Numbered from the stretch's first letter, positions 45,785 to 57,237 are shown. The stretch is DNA of 64,000 bases from Sinotaia quadrata (GCA_028829895.1 CM054180.1:107604635-107668634); one strand, 5' to 3'. The notes: generated from the sequence alone by a model not told the origin. Numbers and translations: made by a program.

Positions 45785-46634
45785 GTTAGAACCAAACAAA
45801 CGAAATCTAATTATCTACAACCTTAGTTAAACCAAACAAACGAAATCTAATTATCTACAACCTTAGTTAAACCAAACAAACGAAATCTAATTATCTACAA
45901 CCTTAGTTAAACTAAACAAACGAAATCTAATTATCTACAACCTTAGTTAAACCAAACACACGAAATCTAATTATCTACAACCTTAGTTAAACCAAACACA
46001 CAAAATCTAATTATCTACAACCTTAGTTAAACCAAACAAACGAAATCTAATTATCTACAACCTTAGTTAAACCAAACACACAAAATCTAATTATCTACAA
46101 CCTTAGTTAAACCAAACAAACGAAATCTAATTATCTACAACCTTAGTTAAACCAAACAAACGAAATCTAATTATCTACAACCTTAGTTAAACTAAACAAA
46201 CGAAATCTAATTATCTACAACTTTAGTTAAACCAAACACACGAAATCTAATTATCTACAACCTTAGTTAAACCAAACACACAAAATCTAATTATCTACAA
46301 CCTTAGTTAAACCAAACAAACGAAATCTAATTATCTACAACCTTAGTTAAACCAAACACACAAAATCTAATTATCTACAACCTTAGTTAAACCAAACAAA
46401 CGAAATCTAATTATCTACAACCTTAGTTAAACCAAACAAACGAAATCTAATTATCTACAACCTTAGTTAAACCAAACAAACGAAATCTAATTATCTACAA
46501 CCTTAGTTAAACCAAACAAACGAAATCTAATTATCTACAACCTTAGTTAAACCAAACAAACGAAATCTAATTATCTACAACCTTAGTTAAACCAAACAAA
46601 CGAAATCTAATTATCTACAACCTTAGTTAAACCA
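45785..46634. repeat. 40-bp satellite array, about 21 copies, seven-monomer higher-order unit
   Basis: Unit CCTTAGTTAAACCAAACAAA plus cgaaatctaattatctacaa. Four monomer types are distinguished by accaaacaaacg (A), actaaacaaacg (B), accaaacacacg (C) and accaaacacacaaaa (D). Reading left to right: A A A, B C D A D A A, B C D A D A A, then a run of A to the end. The repeated block of seven is 280 bp. Confidence 0.97.
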
Positions 46635-46639
46635 TTTTT

Positions 46640-47280
46640 GTAGATACAGTAAAATATTTTCATGAGATAATTTGATTTCTCTATTTGTTAAAAAGTTCAT
46701 TTGGCTTTATTTCATTTTTTTCATTAATTATTTGACCGCTCGTGGTCACACGTAATAAATTTGAACGAAGGCATTAAAAAATAAAAACCTTAACGAAGAA
46801 AATTAAATTTCAGCAAACAACAGAAATATAACAAAGAAATTATTGACTTAAGCAAACTGAACAAAAGAAACTTTTTTATGACTGTAAATTATCACACTAT
46901 GAATTACTATTGACTATTTAATTTTAAAAATCAGTTAGGTAAACAAAAGCAATATTTTTATGACTGTAAAATATCACACTATTAGTTACCATTAAATCTC
47001 ATTTTTAAAATAGGGCTTGGTCGTCGTCCATTTAAGTATATCATGCTTTCGTGAATAAAAATTATTACTTTAAAATATATCTATTTTCTTTAAAACTAAA
47101 AAGATGATGCAATGATGACGTGTATTCCTAATATTTATATATTCACTATAAAAATGAAAATGAATTATAAGCTTTTGTTAAAAGGTTTACTGTAAGTATA
47201 TTGAATGAATTATATATCTACATTTTTTATTTTTTTGTAAAATTTATTTTATTCAAGTTTATATTACTAAATAATATTTA
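46640..47280. other. Unique AT-rich sequence
   Basis: Only a weak duplication around TTTTTATGACTGTAAATTAT (46871 and 46955) was noticed. Confidence 0.55.
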
Positions 47281-47285
47281 GTACT

Positions 47286-47521
47286 AAACATTGTACTTGT
47301 TTATGACTCTTAAACATTGTACTTGTTTATGACGCTTAAACATTGTACTTGTTTATGACGCTTAAACATTGTACTTGTTTATGACGCTTAAATATTGTAC
47401 TTGTTTATGACGCTTAAACATTGTACTTGTTTATGACGCTTAAATATTGTACTTGTTTATGACGCTTAAACATTGTACTTGTTTATGAGGCCTAAACATT
47501 GTACTTGTTTATGACGCTTAA
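47286..47521. repeat. 26-bp minisatellite, about 9 copies
   Basis: Unit ACATTGTACTTGTTTATGAC plus gcttaa, with point variants (ctctta, aatatt, gaggcc). Confidence 0.96.
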
Positions 47522-47524
47522 ATG

Positions 47525-48410
47525 AATCTCGTTCTTAGCAATAATGCATAATTATACATTTTTTGCCATCTATAAAAAGTCGAAGAATAATTTATTATAC
47601 CTGATAAAATAATGAGTATCGTACACTGTAATAACACGAATCCTCAGACAATTAATGCCAATCAACTCTCTCATGTTTTAAAATATTTTTAAAGAAGGCT
47701 CGTGTCTGCATGAGAGAAAACAGTTTAAAGTTACAAGAATTAAATATTTTGGTTCATAAATTTTTAATTGCAAACAAATACAACGTGTGACAGAGCAAAA
47801 ACTGCCTGCACATATTTATGACATAATTATTATATTTATGCTGCTAGCAATTAATGTGGTGAGAATTGAAATCAACCTTCATGCACTGCAGCTTAAGAAA
47901 TATGTAAGCGATTCGGAATTCTGCAGAACCAGAGCTGAACGATATCCTGAAACAAGGTCACCATGCCATCCTTTGTGGAATTTTTCATGGCGGAAGTTTC
48001 TTGAAGTGAGCAAACCAGGCTGAGTAATAAACAACTCACCCAGTGACGCTAACCAGTTCGAGGCGGTTAGCCAGTTACAAGCGACCACGATCTTGTACTG
48101 GTTAATACCAAGTCTGACCAATAAGAATCAAGCAGAAAGTGACCTTTTAGAAAAATCCCTTGTTCTTATCACATAACTACTACATCCACTTAAATTGGTG
48201 CGCGTTGTTGGCTCAGACGAAAGAAAAGGCTCATCTCAACTACTTTGTCTACTTGTCATTGGTCCACGATGAGTTGTTGTACCATGTGCTCATTCCAGGA
48301 TCCAGGGGACTAAACTGCCGATGCTGTATTCAAGCTGAGGGACTGATCCTCGTCTGGTCCAGATAAGTTAAACCAGAAACTCTCCAAAGACATTATCATT
48401 ACCATTCTTC
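47525..48410. other. Unique sequence with hairpin and short open frames
   Basis: A 7-bp inverted repeat GCTAACC/GGTTAGC lies at 48048-48071. On the minus strand the frame to CACTG|GGTGAGT (donor at about 48039-48034) is open, but the acceptor is weak. The 68-codon plus frame at 48160-48366 starts with a non-ATG codon when read strictly. Nothing is confidently coding. Confidence 0.4.
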
Positions 48411-48413
48411 ATT

Positions 48414-48545
48414 ATTTGTGACAGTTTTGTCTTAGAAGTTGGTGTTTGCTAAGACTATGTGTAAACTTAATGATTTGTGAAAGTTTTGTCTTAGAAGTTG
48501 TGTATTCTTAATGATTTGTGACAGTTGTGTCTTAGAAGTTATTCT
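48414..48545. repeat. Degenerate repeat around GTCTTAGAAGTT, 3 copies
   Basis: ATTTGTGACAGTTTTGTCTT plus agaagtt recurs three times with spacers of different length. Confidence 0.75.
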
Positions 48546-48564
48546 TTATTAGGACTATGTATCA

Positions 48565-49740
48565 ATGTGGCGTTTTGCTGGGAGATGGGCAAGATGTTAA
48601 TTCTCTACCCCACCCCCTGCCAACTGCAACCTTACGCTAATCCACAAACATACCTTCTGGCTGGCCACACATGTTAGAGAGTTGGAAGATAGATAATGTA
48701 AATAGAATCATGATAGTTCTAGATTCTAGAAGACAGACTGAGCCCCCTAATACATACAGACGGGTACAGTAATTAATACAGGTGACAAACTACAACATAT
48801 AAAACATTTTGAGTGACACCATCACAAATTGTTTAAGTATTAACAATAAATTTATTCATCAGTAAATAAGACAGCATGGTTACATAGAGCGAATAATTCA
48901 ATAGTTACAATTAAAGTTTATAAATGGTTGTTGTTCATAATCATGACCATGCAGTGTTGTAAGAGAATGTTCATTTGAATGCTATGGCACTTTAGTAGTT
49001 AGTTCGAATGAACTAATATGGGAGTTTATAAGAGAACACAGTGTCTGAGCGAACTCTAAAAAGTACTTTGATTAAAGTTCAATTGAATATGATTGAAGCT
49101 GTCTGGTCGTTCACTTTATAGTCACTTAACTTTAGGATTTGCCTGATGTGTCATCTAGGGTCACAGTGGTGTGTTGTGGCAGATATGTACATGGTCTGTG
49201 TGTTGTTATGTTCTGGTGTTGCTTCGTGGCTCAGTGCTCATCGAATTCAACCTCCAAGATAATGGGTTGATCTGACAGTAAAATACAACATGGGCTAAGA
49301 ATTCATCCTCATGTGTTCTGACAGTACACTCTTATTTACACGGTCATCAAATGTTCTAATAGCATAAGGCAGCAAAATATAACAATATAAAATATAGTCA
49401 AGATTAACTGAACATAGTTTTAACATTTAGTTATTCAAGCAATACCACATACATTCAGCAGTAATATATAGAGAGGATGGTTTTCTGTTGTGTTGATAAC
49501 CAGCAATATGTGTTAGTAATAGTTGGCTCGCATTTGACTGATGATTATCAGGTGAGTTCTGGTACATTCATTGCGTGTGGTTGAGCTGCACTTTGATTGG
49601 TTATTTTAGTGAGTAAGAACTCAGATATATTTTCAGCCCAAGGGTAAGAGTCACTGTTCTAGAGTTAGGTGTGCTTGTAGTATATTTTAGAAGGTGGTCT
49701 CTGTGGGCTACATAAGCCATTATGTGACAGTGACAAATCT
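48565..49740 (+). mobile_element. Dispersed repeat, copy B (longer)
   Basis: The plus strand starts TGTGGCGTTTTGCTGGGAGA, then tgggcaagatgttaattctct. It shares about 200 bp with the minus strand of copy A, including GGCCACACATGTTA and ATAGATAATGTA. The shared end block TAAGCCATTATGTGACAGTG is at about 49708-49727. About 900 bp lies between the two shared blocks here but only about 60 bp in copy A. The intervening sequence has no recognisable ORF. A large LTR-like or non-autonomous element is the most plausible identity. Confidence 0.6.
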
Positions 49741-49744
49741 GAAA

Positions 49745-51870
49745 GAATACACACAGTCCTGGAATAATAAAGAGTTGCCTTATCAGATAAATTTTGTTAA
49801 GTTAGAGTACATTCTTCCAGTTTTTTAAAAGTTTTGCTTTCACTAAGTGTACAATTTTTTTTTAAGTGTTCTTGAAGCTATACTTTGTTGCATTATGAAT
49901 TTAAATTAGGGCAGTTTTTGAAAGTTTTGCCTTTTCAGTATATTTTGCTGGGACTAAATGTACAGTTGGGTTTTATTTAAAGTTTCCATGAAGTTAAACC
50001 TCATTGAATTTTGAATTTAAATGTGTACAGGTTTTGAAAGTTTGCATTAAGTAGCTATAGTTTATGTGAATTTTGAATTAAATTATTCCAATTATTAAAA
50101 GTTTCCCGTGGAAGGTTACATGATTTTGGAATTTTCATTGTTCCCATTTCTAAAACTTTCATTTTTTAAGCCTCGATGTACTAAGTGCACTGCTCCACTT
50201 TGAGAACAATCTCTTGATTAGCAATAATATATTTTAACTTAAGAAAAGCTACTTTTCAAATGATTCTCCTTAGAAACTAAAAACGAATCTATTTGATTTC
50301 ATGATGGAATAGTTTATGAATATGTTTCAATTTTGAATTAAGGAATACATGGAAATTAATGAATAATTAATTAATACATGGACATTAATTCAAACGGACA
50401 CATCGCACTAAACCTGTTGAGGAAGGGAATAATTCTGTAATTCGACTAACGATGTATTTAATATACCGTCCAAATATATTCACTTTTCTGATCTTATTGA
50501 AATTAAAAATTGAGTTAAATCATCGCGGTTTTTGTGGTTTGAAGTGTCGGGATTTGTCCTCAGGCTTGCCGGGAGCAGAGGGCTCATTAAACGGAAAACT
50601 CTGCCACCCGATTTGGTCAGCCTTCTGAAGACCTGGCTTCTGCAGGGATGGTCTAGCTGAAAGCCTCTTCGGCGATAGAGAAACGCGTTTTCTCAAAGTT
50701 ATCTGCCCTCGGAGAAACAAGGCTGCCTGCAGAAACCGTAGAAGCACCACAGTTACCGCCTCCTACTTTTTTAATGTTGTAATGTTGTCTAAGACGTACA
50801 TACCCAAGCATATATGTACACAGAAATGTGACACGCGGGAGCGAGTGAGACACGAGGCAGTCCATAGAGTGAGATGAACTAGACCGCAATAAGGTTGAGA
50901 CAGTCCACAACGAAATTGGATCCATACAACCACAATACAGACCTTAATGGGGAGTAAGTCAAACGCTCCTTACACAACTAGAATTAATCCATTTTATTAT
51001 TTTAATATTTATCGAAATGAGACCGGACAACATTTTATTATCAAGTCTCAGGGGAAACTGACACATTTCATTAATATATATATTATCTCAGGGATAGGCC
51101 TGAGGTTCTTTTCCATTTTTGTTTGTTTGAATTGTAAATTTTATTTTATTTATTGAATAATAGTTTTCTAAAATATGATTTGCAAATATTAAAAAAAAAC
51201 TGTCGATACCAAATACATAGTTGCCACAATGCGTAGGTATTTTCAATATGGCGTATTATTTGGTGGCAGTGTATTTCTCTTGTGTCCTTTCCATATAGAC
51301 AGCTCAGTGGGATGGACATCAGGCTGTGATTTACATCTATCTGCAGACGTATGAAACAGAAGAAACTTAAGCCAATTCTTACTTTTAGATAAAATAAGGA
51401 AGGGATGAAGCATAAGTCATGTGATAGAGTTGTCTTTTTAGATAGAAATGTCTTGGTCACTCTTGCAAAACACACTGGATGCATGCAGATACCTTGAATG
51501 GAGAAAGTATATGATGCATGGAATAGTTTGTGTTACAATATAGTCAAAGTATGACTGAAAAACCCAAGAAATCGTAATGGATTCACGCATTTTTTGTGTG
51601 AAAGACCATTGGGTATAAGGTAACGTGCTGTGTTTGCTTGAATATGAAAGATATAGCTATAAAATGCATTTAATAAACCCACTCTTTCAGATTTAGTGTA
51701 GTGGAACATGGAATCTAATCCCAAGATTTCATATTCAATTATAAATTTTGTAAAATGTACTTAAAAACTGCTAAAGGTTATTTGCAGGGTTTTCAGTTTT
51801 CCAGAATAAGGGTTTTCATATTTCAAAAATAAGACCTCCCTTTAATTTCTAGTGAGTATTTTGAATCCAC
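49745..51870. other. Mostly unique, GC-richer at 50520-50940
   Basis: The minus frame 50750-50520 is open for 76 codons but starts with GTG and has no convincing acceptor. The 50520-50940 patch is CpG-containing and might be a promoter or old exon. 49800-50110 contains loosely repeated TTTTGAAAGTTTTGC-type segments. No gene is called. Confidence 0.4.
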
Positions 51871-51876
51871 TTTGAG

Positions 51877-51972
51877 GCCTAGAAGCGAGGTCAAGGAGAG
51901 AGGCCTAGGAAAGAGGTCAAGGAGAGAAGCATAGGAGAAAGGTCAAGGAGAGAGGCCTAGGAGAGAGGTCAA
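51877..51972. repeat. 24-26 bp purine-rich minisatellite, about 4 copies
   Basis: Unit GAGGCCTAGGAAAGAGGTCA plus aggaga. Confidence 0.9.
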
Positions 51973-52361
51973 GCTGCGGGTTTCATTGAAAAAGCTCTTT
52001 TGGAAACATGCACTCAAGGTGTATTTCTTTGTGTGACAGAATAGGAGGCAACGCTGCTTGCAACACCATGCTACAAATAATGAAGTTAAGTCCGCAGTCA
52101 AATAGTAATATATTGTGAACTGTCATTAATTAAAAGTGATGAACTCTATTCACTAAAAATTCCAGGAATCATCTGTCTATGGTTAGTTCAGGCTGCATCC
52201 GCATATTGATTTATAATTAACTTTCTATCATCGTTATTTACTCCATACGTCACTTTGTTAAGTTATTTATTTCATTTCGTGTAACTTCATCCTGTAATAT
52301 ATTTTGTCGCCTTTGTTACTTTTAATTGTCAGTGATCAAATACATGATGAGCAGTGTTCTA

Positions 52362-52605
52362 ACATGAACATGGTGAACAAGCAGTCTGATAAACAGTATG
52401 GTAACATGGACATGGTGAAGAAGCAGTTGATAAACAGTGTGATAACATGGACATGGTGAACAAGCAGTCTGATAAACAGTGTGGTAACATGGACTTGGTG
52501 AACAAGCAGTCTGATAAACAGTGTGGTAACATGGACTTGGTGAACAAGCAGTCTGATAAACAGTGTGGTAACATGGACTTGGTGAACAATCAGTCTGATA
52601 AACAA
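52362..52605. repeat. 42-bp minisatellite, about 6 copies
   Basis: Unit AACATGGACTTGGTGAACAA plus gcagtctgataaacagtgtggt. The first copies carry catggac/gatatgg variants and one has a 2-bp deletion. Repetitive frames in four phases follow from the 14-codon unit. Confidence 0.95.
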
Positions 52606-52609
52606 GTGT

Positions 52610-53090
52610 GTGACACCTCCTCTGTGTCAAACAGCATGTGCACGAAAGTTTTTTCTCTACGACATTTTGGTTCCATTTAGTATTTTTAAAATAAGTTTAC
52701 CATGAGAGGATTGTAAAGTATCTAATATTATTATAATATGTTATAGTGCATTTTTATGTTGTCTTCAGTCTGCTCCACTTGTTGCTTGTTTTAACGCTAA
52801 TGGTGCGAGTATGTTGTGTATGGACGCTTAATTATGCTTCAAGCAGATTTCACGCACTTTACTTCTAGCGTGGACACGAATGACAGAAGCGACCTCTGGT
52901 TTTACATACTCAAGTACAAGGAAGATAACTCTCACTAGACAGAGAAAGAAAGTACATTGTGGGCATTACGATTTTGACATTAGTGCTCGGGAAAGAGAAC
53001 GGACAGGAAAATGTCGAAGAAAATCTGTGCCCTTTATTGTCATTTCCGAAAGAGAAAGAGGGGGAAGAGTAATGGGGAAAGAAAAAACTC
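52610..53090. other. Unique sequence with overlapping plus-strand ORFs
   Basis: ATG-starting plus frames at 52880-53164 (94 codons) and 53011-53352 (113 codons) overlap each other and the antisense exon candidate at 53287-53093. Purine-rich DNA depletes stops here, so open length is weak evidence for any of them. Confidence 0.35.
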
Positions 53091-53092
53091 AC

Positions 53093-53287
53093 CTCGACAT
53101 TCGGCCGGCCATACGTGCCGGCCTTTTCAGCTTCTCGGGAGAAGGAGAAAACGACAGTCTCTAAAGTCGCCGTGTCGCCTCCCGCCTGAAGAGTCTTGCC
53201 AGGATACTGCACACACACTTCAGACAGGAAGTTCCAGACGGTTTCTACGCGTCTCAGGAAGACAGCTCTCCCATCTGCGCAATGAGA
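53093..53287 (-). CDS. Candidate internal coding exon, minus strand, phase 0/0
   Basis: On the minus strand a long pyrimidine tract CTTTGTCTTTGAATTTTTCTTAG gives an acceptor ending at 53288, and GTGAGT at 53092-53087 is a consensus donor. The 195 bp between read as exactly 65 codons, with SHCADGRAV followed by FLRRVETVWNFLSEVCVQYP and ending YGRPNVE. The other two frames stop within 25 codons. Two cysteines, no membrane segment and no recognised family. Against it, the opposite strand also has long open frames here, and the pyrimidine tract could come from a purine-rich repeat region rather than selection. Phase matches the 29.5 and 22.9 kb candidates. Confidence 0.3.
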
Positions 53288-53475
53288 CTAAGAAAAATTC
53301 AAAGACAAAGACAAAGGGCGGGGTGAGTTTGGTGGGGTGCAAATGGGACTGACAAGAAGAAAGAAGAACTGGAAGGGGTGGGGGTGGGAAGAGAGTTGAT
53401 TTAAAGGCACAAATAGAAAAGAGAGAAGAAGAGACAGAGGTGAGAGAAGTAGAGAGAGAAGAAAAGAAAAGGGAG

Positions 53476-53479
<4 letters not shown>

Positions 53480-53529
<50 letters not shown>
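53480..53529. repeat. (GA)n microsatellite in a purine-rich region
   Basis: About 25 GA units. The surrounding 53380-53640 is strongly purine-biased. Confidence 0.96.
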
Positions 53530-53534
<5 letters not shown>

Positions 53535-53762
53535 GAGAACAAGACGGAAAGAAGAGAGACGGTAACAATACAAGAAGACAAGTGAAAAGACAGAAAGAAA
53601 AATAGAGAGAGAGAGGGGTGAATGAGGATGAGAGGAATAAGAAAAAAGATAAGAGGGATAAAGTATAAGAAAGAACGAATAAGTACAAGGACAATTGCAA
53701 CTAAAGAAAAATTAAAAGAAATGGATAAGATACAAATGAAAAATGATAACTAAACCAAACAT

Positions 53763-54395
53763 GAGAAAGAGAATAAAGCCAGAAAGAAAATACGAGAAAA
53801 GTCTTGTTTTTACGAGAACAGAGAATAAAACCAGAAAGAAAATACGAGAAAATTCTTGTTTTAAGAGAACAGAGAATAACGCCAGAAGGAAAATACGAGA
53901 AAATTCTTGTTTTTACGAGAACAGAGAATAAAACCAGAAAGAAAATACGAGAAAAGTCTTGTTTTAAGAGAACAGAGACTAAAACCAGAAAGAAAATACG
54001 AGAAAAGTCTTGTTTTAAGAGAACAGAGAATAAAACCAGAAAGAAAATACGAGAAAATTCTTGTTTTAAGAGAACAGAGAATAACGCCAGAAGGAAAATA
54101 CGAGAAAATTCTTGTTTTTACGAGAGCAGAGAATAAAACCAGAAAGAAAATACGAGAAAAGTCTTGTTTTAAGAGAACAGAGACTAAAACCAGAAAGAAA
54201 ATACGAGAAAAGTCTTGTTTTAAGAGAACAGAGAATAAAGCCAGAAAGAAAATACGAGAAAAGTCTTGTTTTAAGAGAACAGAGAATAAAACCAGAAAGA
54301 AAATACGAGAAAAGTCTTGTTTTAAGAGAACATAGAATAAAGCCAGAAAGAAAATACGAGAAAAGTCTTGTTTTTACCGGAACAGAGAAACAGAT
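53763..54395. repeat. 51-bp array, about 12 copies, four-monomer higher-order unit
   Basis: Unit GAACAGAGAATAAAACCAGA, then aagaaaatacgagaaaagtcttgttttaaga. The unit is 17 codons, so repetitive frames KPERKYEKSLVLREQRI run over 140 codons on the plus strand and a hydrophobic one on the minus. Monomers 2-5 and 6-9 repeat the same order of variants (acc/att, gcc-agg/att, acc/gtc, act-acc/gtc), a super-unit of about 205 bp. Confidence 0.96.
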
Positions 54396-54467
54396 GGAAT
54401 AAGCAGTAAAGAGACAAACAATTAAAAGTAAATATTTAATTTTTGTAAAGTGATACGTTTTACATGT

Positions 54468-54645
54468 TCTCAAGTCTACTTTAAGTTCTTTATAAGCCTC
54501 TTAAAGCCAACTCAAGTCTACTTTAAGTTCATTATAAACCTCTTAAAGCCAACTCAAGTCTACTTTAAGTTCATTATAAACCTCTTAAAGCCAACTCAAG
54601 TCTACTTTAAGTTCATTATAAACCTCTTAAAGCCAACTCAAGTTC
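54468..54645. repeat. 42-bp minisatellite, about 4 copies
   Basis: Unit CTCAAGTCTACTTTAAGTTC, then attataaacctcttaaagccaa. Confidence 0.96.
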
Positions 54646-55005
54646 GTTACCATCATCTCTCGAACTTAATTAATAATTTTTGTAAGAGCTTAACTAACCA
54701 TTTACTTCTATTTTTTTTAACTAAGCGGATGACAAACATACTTGAAAGAGCAATGTGTGTACTGCTGCAGCTTTTCAATTTACTAAATTAAATTTATGTC
54801 GACAAAATACAAGCGAAAATGAAATAAAAACACAATCTGGAGAGTGTTGTTTGAATAATATTACCACAAAGAAATATCTATTCGGTATTTTTGTTACAAA
54901 GTATTTCACATTTTGTAAAATTGTTATCAGTGTTGTCATAAACGTTTGCAGTTTCGAATTTTAAGATTTTATCACAAGCGGCTTCTTTGTTTGTTGTTTA
55001 CTTAC

Positions 55006-55046
55006 CCTGTCACTGTCACGTCTTCTGGCTTGATATGCCTCGGCAT
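55006..55046 (-). CDS. Possible first coding exon, minus strand
   Basis: Minus strand: ATG at 55046-55044 opens MPRHIKPEDVTVTG, and after 13 codons and two bases meets a strong donor AGG|GTAAGTAA (GTAAGT at 55005-55000). Immediately upstream is an in-frame TAG, so the ATG would be the start. The 5' sequence to about 55130 includes pyrimidine-rich CTGCTTCCTCAG and may be UTR. It ends in phase 2, which does not fit the reading frame of the 53287-53093 candidate, so they would not be directly joined. Unrecognised product. Confidence 0.2.
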
Positions 55047-55367
55047 CTAATTTTTAATTGGCTTGATTGCTCATATAAAATCTGGACAAAATTGCCTTTG
55101 GCACTAGATTAGGAAGCGCGGACTGAGGAAGCAGTGAGGTGGGTAGAGATGGGGATTCATCGACATGCAAGGAATATTAATTTATTTCATCACAATTTAT
55201 CAACGACCGCCATATTAAAGGAATAATAACGTTGGACATATAACTGCTGCTTACATAAATTATCAATATGTTTATTTAATAACAAATCTGTAAAGTGTTC
55301 TTCAGGGAACAACTGGACCAAGCAAAATATTCGGCGTCTGAAACAAGCTGATTCTCCATCATGCAAA

Positions 55368-55580
55368 ATGTTGATCTTTCATTTATTCAATATGTCGTCA
55401 AAATATAATAAACGCGGAGTTCATTTGAACCAAGGTTCTCGGTTGAACTCTGAACTTCACTACTTTGGAGAAAGGTTGGAAGAGGAGATAACTGTAAAAC
55501 AACATCGTGTAGATCAGTCAGAATTTTGTTCGCCAAGTAATTTCTGCCCTCTTTGTTTAGGGATGATTAACAGTCGGCAC
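55368..55580 (+). CDS. Possible ORF ending in a minisatellite
   Basis: From ATG at 55368 the frame reads through the second start MSSKYNKRGVHLNQGSRLNS to a Cys-containing segment FCPLCLGMINSR at about 55540. It then continues into the repeat array that starts at 55581, where the frame stays open to 55745 because of the repeat. The unique 70 codons look protein-like, but I recognise no family and see no splice sites. It may be a truncated old coding piece or chance. Confidence 0.2.
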
Positions 55581-56058
55581 CACACTAATTCTAATTACTG
55601 TATATTTCACATTAATTCTAATTACTATATACACCACACTAATTCTAATTACTGCATATATCACATTAATTCTAATTACTATATACACCACACTAATTCT
55701 AATTACTGTATATATCACAATAATTCGAATTACTATCCACACTAATTCTAACTACTGTATATATCACAATAATTCGAATTACTATATACACCACACTAAT
55801 TCTGATTACTGTATATATCACATTATTTCGAATTACTATATACACCACACTAATTCTAATTACTGTATATATCACAATAATTCGAATTACTATATACACC
55901 ACACTAATTCTAACTACTGTATATATCACAATAATTCGAATCACTATATACACCACACTAATTCTAATTACTGTATATATCACAATAATTCGAATTACTA
56001 TATACACCACACTAATTCTGATTACTGTATATATCACAATAATTCGAATTACTATATG
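55581..56058. repeat. 54-bp array built from two 27-bp halves, about 9 copies
   Basis: Unit CACACTAATTCTAATTACTG, then tatatatcacaataattcgaattactatatacac. The two halves (TAATTCTAATTACTGTATAT and TAATTCGAATTACTATATAC) are themselves related, so the array is dimeric. TTCGAA is present once per dimer. Confidence 0.95.
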
Positions 56059-56059
56059 T

Positions 56060-57236
56060 ATATCACGTTAAGATTTTGTACACGATATACGCATGCTTTC
56101 CAGAATGAAAAATAAATTTTGTTGCAGAATTCCAAGCAACTGCAGCTCCGTTGACAAGGGCTATACAGTGCACCGGGCGTGTTGATAGCTCAAGGGTAGA
56201 GGTGCCACTTGAGGATATATAATGAAAAATAAAAAATAAAAAGAGAGAAAGAATGCTGCAGTCAAACCAGAGAGGGACTAATGAAAAATAAAACAAGAGA
56301 GAAAGAATGCTGCGATCACAACAGCACACTGTCACTGATAACGAGAGTCAGCGAAGGTCACACACTACTGTAAACTTCAGACATGCGTGGTGCATAGGTC
56401 TGAAGATTACTTCCGTTCTGACCAGACAGTAATATGATCATAAACGTACTAAGTCTGATAGTTTCGTCTGGAGTTGTGAGGTTAACTCCCCTGCCCGCGA
56501 TACGTCTGTCTGGGTTAAAAGCCGACTCAAACTCACTGACCCTAGCAATGGCGGAGATGGCTTGTAAAATGTGCTTTGGAAATGGCATGGCTTGATAAGT
56601 GAAAACATGATAGCATGCATTTTTCCTTAAAGTAAGTAAATAATAATATACCACTTAATTAATATTGTTTTGGAAAATTCAATATTTTTCGAGATCTTGG
56701 AAGTAATATTAAGGAATCTGGAGATTATTTATCTAGTTATGTGTAGATATATATATATATTCGGAATTTTATGCAAAGCTCTCAATGGAAGAAAATTTAA
56801 AAGAAAACGAGGAAAGCCGTAAAATTACAGAACAAACTTCAATTTAAAAATAAGCACAGTAAAAATCTTTAAAAAGAACAAAAAGAAACATACTTTTATA
56901 CTATTAAAGAAAGGAATATAACAAGACAAGAAAACAAGCAATAAATAACAATAACATAATTAAACAAGCATAAAACAGTACACTGACAATAATAAAACAA
57001 TAAATATAGCACAAAACATCACACTGACAATAACACAACAAGAAAATAAACACACCATAAATGAAGAATTTCAATTCATTTCAAAGAACTGCAAGACGAA
57101 CACATCATCAAGGAACTGTCAAGGATTGTATACATGTGAAAGGATCGGTAATTCCACAAAGGAAATGAACTTGATGGAAAAGCTCACTATTAAAATTAAT
57201 AGAACTTACAGAGGATGAATGCAACCATAACAGATT
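56060..57236. other. Unique sequence with a protein-like minus frame
   Basis: A minus frame (56654-56361, strict start GTG) is open for 98 codons and contains SEFESAFNPDRRIAGRGVNL. It resembles coding sequence in composition, but I identify no family or splice sites. A B-box-like GAGTTTGAGTCGG suggests a repeat origin. 56220-56310 has a short AATGAAAAATAAAA...GAGAGAAAGAATGCTGC duplication. Confidence 0.35.

Positions 57237-57237
<1 letters not shown>

Noticed and set aside
48048..48071. 7-bp inverted repeat GCTAACC/GGTTAGC
   Set aside because: Short hairpins of this size are expected by chance in 64 kb; no terminator or RNA gene context.
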